Assembly: GCA_019916065.1 (NCBI GenBank)
Contig: CM034241.1
Location: 24,899,340-24,963,339, forward strand
From: Vitellaria paradoxa
Taxonomy: Eukaryota > Streptophyta > Magnoliopsida > Ericales > Sapotaceae
Reading direction: 5' to 3'
Length of the DNA stretch: 64,000 bases
Each line of letters begins with the position of its first letter. The stretch's first letter is position 1. The position numbers and the translations under genes were made by a program. This document shows, piece after piece, positions 58,584 to 64,000 of this stretch. The notes under the pieces are model-generated. The model searched no databases. It saw nothing but the letters and a program-made list of their open reading frames with translations, and had not been told where the DNA came from.

Positions 58584-58613
58584 AATATTTGCTTCACATT
58601 CCAACAAACTGCA

Positions 58614-58648
58614 TTGCTAGGGACTAGCAAGACTCAAGTTGGGGGGTG
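58614..58648 (+). promoter_or_regulatory. 3' polypurine tract with upstream hairpin (element D)
   Basis: TTGCTAG-GGA-CTAGCAA (58614-58630) is a perfect 7-bp stem, followed by AAGTTGGGGGGTG (58636-58648), which adjoins the LTR start. Confidence 0.85.
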
Positions 58649-60553
58649 TGATTACACTCGAAAAGTGTAATTACAAACGACACTTTTGCACACTCATTTA
58701 CATGTTTTACTATGTTTTCCTCATGATTTATCACTATTTTATCACTTACGTAAACCATTTTGTCAATCGCAGGAAAAATGGTGAATTCAACGAAGAAGAC
58801 AGTGATTTTGACAACTCCAAGGAGGAAGGAAACAAAGGAGAACAAAGCGTGTCAACAACGGTTCAAACTTCCCCAAGAGTTGGCTTAAATGGAGGAGCAA
58901 ACATTGAAGAAATCTATACACTGTGGTCCGGACCCCCTTGCTTGACGGTCCCGACCACAGAAAGCTGGAACTGTTGAAGAGAATTTCATGTACACTGTGG
59001 TCCGGACCCCCTTGCTTGACGGTCCCGACCACAGAAAGCTCGCCTTCCAGCCGATTGAAGAAACCACGCACTGTGGTCCGGACCCCCTGAGGGACGGTCC
59101 GGACCCCCCTATACGGAATTGTTGCTCCGCGTTTTGACTAATTAGGGTTTTGTGTTTGCTTATATATATGATACTCTGTAGCCGAATGAGAGGGGGCTGC
59201 TACATATTGTTCTTCTTCCTCTTCTCCTACTTCTCTTAGGTTTAAGTTTAGTTTTAGGTATTTATTTATTGGAAGATTTTGAAGATTTTTTATTCGTGAA
59301 TGTTACTACTTACGTACTCCAAGTTTTTAAGACGATTGTCATTGCGATTGCTACTCAAGTTCTTAATTCAAAGTTCGTTTTCAAGTAAGTTAATATTTCA
59401 TTCTTGCTCTTCATTAGTTTTTGAATGTTCTTGGATGATTTTTATGATTAATGCCATTAGTTTGTTTAATCTTTGGATGCTTTAAATATTAGGGTTTCGT
59501 TTAGAGTTTGATATGAATGCTGCACGTCTTGATCTTAAGGTTTAATTTTAATTAATCCTAGTATTTCGTTTTGGTTCATTATTATTAATTGAATGTTCGT
59601 AGGTAGGTTTTACATTCATTAGGACTGTTTTAATTACGTTTTTGAAGCTTTAACAGTTATGTCTTCATCTAAGCCTGTTAAGTTGTTTCAAAGCATGCTA
59701 GGGTAAAAACCTTTGTTCTTGATTCACTGAATCAATGAAGGGTAATTTGTTATGAACTGAGGGATGTGTGTAGATCCTTCACATGGGTTTCAAAAGCCTA
59801 TGTGAAGTGATCTACTATTTTCAAACTTGATTTGTTGTTTGGAAAACCTTTGAAAACAAGAGTGTTTGTTCATATTCTCTGTAATCACTGATAAACACTC
59901 TTGATTATAATTTTCTTGATAATTTTTAAACAATTTAAATCTAGATTTGAACTCGAGTATTTTTATCAGAAAATCTTTCCAGTTTTATCTTCCATAATAA
60001 GACGTGAGTTTAAAACTGTGTATCGAGGAATTTTGGAATGTATTGAAAATCTTTCCCAATCCATAGATCCTTTGACGTGAACTATGGATTGTATTTAAAA
60101 TCATCCCTTGGTGAAATAACAGATTACTTGGAATTGTGAAGGTTGAATCAAGAACCCTTTTTTTATTAGAATTTCAATTTGATAAAATCACTGCTTTAAA
60201 TTTCTTATAAATCTTGTTTGCAATTAGATTAGATTATTCTTTAAATTTAAGTTTAGTAATTTTAATTTGCTGAGTTGTTTAAATTAGTTCGAATTTTATT
60301 TAGGTTGAAACATTCCTTTAATTAGTAATTACTTTGTTTTTAGTTTAATTTCTCAAATTTCAACTCTATCAAATCTAATTTAAGTTAATTGCAACTTTAA
60401 TTCTAATTCAATCCTACAATTCATATTTGAACTTAGAAACTGAAACACATAGGCTTCCCTGTGGATTCGACCTCGGACTCACCGAGATTAAAACTACACC
60501 GCACACCCTTGCACTTGGGGGTTAATTAGCACTGCACTATTTACGAGCGGTCA
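58649..60553 (+). repeat. 3' LTR of element D
   Basis: Near-identical to the 5' LTR, 1905 bp, with hairpin units at 58921-58960, 58995-59034 and 59071-59107 and a TATA box at 59161-59168. Differences include an A/T change near 58750, a C/T change near 59470 and single-base length changes in T and A runs. Confidence 0.95.
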
Positions 60554-60558
60554 AATCT
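60554..60558. other. Target-site duplication of element D (right copy, AATCT)
   Basis: It matches 46714-46718 exactly. Confidence 0.93.
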
Positions 60559-60677
60559 AGACTGGATCTTACAAATCAAATCAGATTTCTTTTGGATCTA
60601 GATCAGATCCATTATAATTGAATCTAGATCAGGTCTAGATTTGACAGATTTAATCTAGACCCACCTGATTCATAGGC
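60559..60677. repeat. Short tract of repeated GATCTAGATC-like words
   Basis: Words such as GGATCTAGATCAGATC, GAATCTAGATCAGGTCTAGA and AATCTAGACC recur in both orientations within 120 bp between element D and the G pol relic. It has no coding content. It could be a fragment of a small inverted-repeat element. Confidence 0.5.
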
Positions 60678-63600
60678 CTAGTCTTTGGCATCTATCGTAC
60701 GAAATATAAAAGCTTTGAACATCTGTGAATAAAGTGGACTAGCAGAATCCACACTGTACAATCTTAGCAGATGTCATTGATGCAGAAAATTGGCCATTGT
60801 ATACTTGGTGATGGCAGAATTGTAAGATAAAGGGAACTTCCCACTTAAGGATACATCTTCTTATCACTTGATTAGGTTAATATTTGAAAAGGTATGGATC
60901 ATCCCTAACGAACACTCAATATTTCTAAAAAAGTTTGTTTCTATTTGTTGGGCTCCATTCAGTGGGAATTTGTCCAGTCACTAAATAATTTGCAATGTCG
61001 ACGTACCATAAAGGTGTGGCAGACGTAATTGCAATCATATTGAATAGTTGTTCTTTGGGAAAGCTGTTATGGATTTATCAACTTCGATATGAACTCCTTC
61101 TAATAAACAAGATAAGTGACCTACGACAACATTCTCAATACCTTTCTTATCCTTGATTTCAAGGTCAAGCTCTTACAAAAGTAAAATTCAATAGATCAAA
61201 CATGGTTTGGCCATAAGTATGGTTGATAGGTATTATAAGGTAGAATGATTAGTGAAAACAATGACTATTAACCCGATCAAATAAGAAGAAACTTTCAAGT
61301 GCAAAGATGATAACTAGTAGTTCCTTTTCAGTTGTTGAGTAATTCCTTTGTGCATTGTTCAAAGTTTTACTAGTGTAGTAGATCGTATGCGCCTTTTTAT
61401 TCTTCCTCTGGCACTAACACAACACCTATAGCATGGTCACTTGCATCACACATAAGTTCAAATGGGAGTGACCAGTCTAGAGATTATAAAATGGGTATTG
61501 TAGTTAAGCAATCGTTTAGTTTTGTCAAATGCTTCTTGGCATTACGGTGTCTACTCAAATGGTGCATCTTACATCAATAAGTGGCACAATGACTTTGAAA
61601 GTGAACTAAAGGGTTGGATAAAATTTTGGAGAAAATCGACGTGCCCCACGAATGAATGAATATCTTTGACATTTACGTGGGGTAGGAAATTTCTAAATTA
61701 ACTTAATTTTTGCTTAACCAACTTAAATGTCTGATCAAGAGACTATATACCCTAGAACAATACCTCGTTTCACCATAAATGACACTTTTCCTTGTTCAAT
61801 ATGAGTTTTCATTCTTCATATCTTGAAAGCACTCGATCTAAGCTCTCTAGGAACTGCTCATAAGAGTCATTGTAGAGAGAAAAATCATCTATAAAGACTT
61901 CTACGATGTCTTCCACTATTTCACTTAAAAATGCTTATCATGAAATACTGAAAGGTGGCTAATATGTTACATAGGCAAAAAGGATTCTCTTATAAGCAAA
62001 GATGCTAAAAGGATAAGTGAAACTAATTTTGGCTTAGTCCTCCAAAGCAACCTTTATTTGGTTATGACCCGAATATCCATTAAGAAAATAGTAATAACTG
62101 TGTCCAAAGCAACTCTTTCAAGAACTTGATCAAGGAATAGCAAAGGGAAATGGTCTTTTCTTGTGATAACATTGAGCATTTGATAATAAATGCACACCCT
62201 TCATCCAGTTTGAATATGGGTGGACACTAATTCATTATTCTCACTCTTGATGACTGTCATTCTGGATTTCTTAAGTACTAATTGTATAGGGTTCACCCAC
62301 ATAGAATCTGCAATGGGATAGATGATTCCTAAATTTAAAAACTTGAGTACTTTTGCCCTTACTATTTCTTTCATATTTGGACTAAGATAGCTTTGCATTT
62401 TTCATTGGTTTTGCATCGTCTTCCAAATAGATACAATGCATGTAGAATAAAAGACTAGTACCAATTTGATCAATTTTGGACCATCCCAATGCCTTTTTAT
62501 GCTTCTGCAAGAGACTCACCACTTGAGTCACTTATGTTGTCATAAATTTTGTTCATATTACCACAAGAAATGTCTTATACTTTCCCAGATAAGCATACTT
62601 TAAACATTAGGTGCTTTTAGCTCTGGGGGTTCCACTTTCTTTTCAAGTGGTTTTAGCTTTTCAAATATAGGAACCTAATTACCTACAGACATCACAAGGC
62701 TAAGTTCTAGCTAGTCAAATACGATCCTCATGTCTTTGCTATCATTCATACCTAACAATCTCTCTTCATTGAAAGTATTTCCCTTTCCAAAGGATCTTTA
62801 ACAAACTTGTGATCTACGTAATCCTCTATAATGGTTTCCACTAGATCAACTTATTGAATATCAGACTCTTCTCTTAAATGGTTACTAACATTGACATTTT
62901 CATCAAACCATTCCTATAATTTATAAGTGCATTTGAGGTTGCAAGGAAAGGTTATCTTAAAATGACTGGTGTCTAATTTTGAGTTGAAATGCTAGTTAAA
63001 GGTTGAGTATCTAGGGTAATAAAATTTACAGTGAAATAAAAGTTCTCAGCCTTGACAAACACATCCTCAGTTTTCCCACCTAGGATCTTTATAGATCTAT
63101 CAACTATTGTAGAGTAACACGAGTGGACTTCAGGTCTCCTAAGCCTAACTATTTATATATAGAATAGGGTAATAAATTTACACTAACTCCTAAATCAAGT
63201 AGTGCCTAGTCGATACGACACTCCCTAATATAGCATGAGATTGTAGGACACCCTAGGTCCTTGTATTTTAGAGGAATACAGCATTAGCTTGTTCAATTAG
63301 GAATGCCTTTTCTTTCACATTCAATCCCCTCTTGACTGTACATAACGTTTTCAAAACTTTCGCATAAGAGGGAATTTGTTTAATAGCATCTAGTAGAGGT
63401 ATGTTGATTTTTACCTATTTAAATGCCTCTAACAAATCTGCTATCTAAGCATCTTGCTTTACCTTTATAAGCATCTAGGGAAATGGTGCTTTATGGACAT
63501 ATTCCCTTGAATTTGCCATCAGTTCATCTTTATCTTTCCTCACTTCTTTATCTCTATTCCCAGTTTGTTCTTTGTCCCATTCCAAAGTAATTTGCATGTC

Positions 63601-64000
63601 TGCCTATTTGGTATTATCTTCCGCTATCTGCTCAGGTTCCAACTCATCCTCGGGCTCAACCTCCATAGGAGTTATAGTTTTATCTTTCACTTTACCACTC
63701 CTTAGCCTTGTGATAGGTTACGCTTATTCAAAATTTTTAGGTTCCTGGGAAGATCCTTTAGCTTAGTTTGCTTGGGCTGCTGGGTTGGCCAATGGTTAAG
63801 CATGGAATCGCCCCTTGGGTTGTAGACGTAAGTTCTTAGTTAAAAGAGTCAGTTGGTTCTTGATATCACCTAGTACTCAATTGTATTTCGCCCATAGCAT
63901 TGACTGTGTGTTCATGAATTACGGAAGATTTTCTTTTGTGGTCCTTTTGTTCGAGGGTGCATATGGATTGTAGTTTAGTCCTGAATTCTAGGCTTGCCCT
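60678..64000 (-). pseudogene. Element G: decayed Athila-like gag-pol relic, continues past the window
   Basis: Minus-strand words follow element D pol. Protease near 63120-63215: [19 protein letters not shown] at 62201-62398: LSPNMKEIVRAKVLKFLNLG and NNELVSTHIQTG; FIDDFSLY near 61890 (Met replaced by Ile). RNase H near 61430-61490: [20 protein letters not shown]. The linker and integrase zinc finger lie at 60678-61130 ([32 protein letters not shown]), ending in CQRL. The gag C-terminal part lies toward 64000. Stops and frame changes occur every 50-100 bp, so it is old. The integrase core and 3' LTR are missing, so the relic is truncated at about 60678. Confidence 0.85.

Larger units (their letters stand above)
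46719..60553 (+). mobile_element. Young, nearly complete Athila-like Ty3/gypsy retrotransposon D
   Basis: The element is 13,835 bp with LTRs of 1907 and 1905 bp, AATCT target duplications, a tRNA-Asp PBS, gag-pol, an extra 3' ORF, two polypurine tracts and long A runs. By eye the LTRs differ at four substitutions and four 1-bp indels, about 0.2% divergence, so insertion was very recent. FMDDF in RT, DLGAS in protease and the extra ORF behind integrase place it in the Athila lineage. A 1-nt frameshift in pol is the only coding defect noticed. Confidence 0.96.

Noticed and set aside
46719..60553. Endogenous pararetrovirus
   Set aside because: Two LTRs, target duplications, tRNA-Asp PBS and a DDE integrase identify an LTR retrotransposon.
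1..64000. tRNA or rRNA genes
   Set aside because: Only tRNA-complementary primer-binding sites of 11-18 nt were seen, no cloverleaf-length match.

Overview
The window is nuclear DNA from a flowering plant, almost entirely built of transposable elements. It is AT-rich, has no bacterial-type operons, and carries plant-specific retrotransposon lineages (Athila-like Ty3/gypsy with an extra 3' ORF, SIRE-like Ty1/copia, chromoviruses), CACTA transposons with TNP2 genes, and a broken YUCCA-type flavin monooxygenase. I cannot name the species. No intact host gene was found.

Layout. 0.5-5.8 kb: a decayed CACTA (En/Spm) transposon on the minus strand (TNP2 transposase plus a Transposase_24-like second gene), followed by a 230-bp tandem duplication. 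7.0-8.0 kb: YUCCA-like pseudogene. 10.4-11.0 kb: LINE reverse-transcriptase fragment. 11.7-11.8 kb: a CACTA terminus. 11.8-12.6 kb: a copia LTR with primer-binding site. 14.1-15.0 kb: chromovirus (Tekay/Del-like) integrase relic. 15.1-22.2 kb: 5'-truncated old Athila-like element 'C' (integrase relic, extra-ORF relic, 3' LTR). 22.2-35.0 kb: a SIRE-like copia 'A' on the minus strand, split by a nested Athila-like element 'E' (26743-34021, TSD CCTTT) that has a gag-like frame but no pol. 35.0-35.9 kb: a second TNP2 fragment. 35.9-46.5 kb: a CRM/Reina-like gypsy 'F' on the minus strand, split by a gag-only SIRE-like copia 'B' (38920-43873, TSD ATGGC). 46719-60553: a 13.8-kb, very young, structurally complete Athila-like element 'D' (TSD AATCT, LTRs differing by about four substitutions and four 1-nt indels by my eye). 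60.7-64.0 kb: an old decayed relative, 'G', on the minus strand.

How the parts relate. Elements C, D and E share the same cis architecture: LTRs starting TGATTA with a short terminal hairpin, and two G-run polypurine tracts (one internal, one at the 3' LTR), each preceded by a small inverted repeat. D and E also both keep tRNA-Asp primer sites (the 5' end of C is missing). C and D additionally carry arrays of a 10-bp palindrome (GGTCCGGACC in D, GGTTCGAACC in C) both in U3 just upstream of the TATA box and again in the spacer between pol and the extra 3' ORF; in C that spacer array is followed by TATAAATA, suggesting a separate promoter for the extra ORF. D and E also share a strongly conserved block just upstream of the 3' polypurine tract. 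The most interesting hypothesis here is therefore an autonomous/non-autonomous pair (D-like helper, E-like gag-only partner) held together by conserved structured cis signals. D itself is broken by a single-base frameshift between RNase H and integrase.
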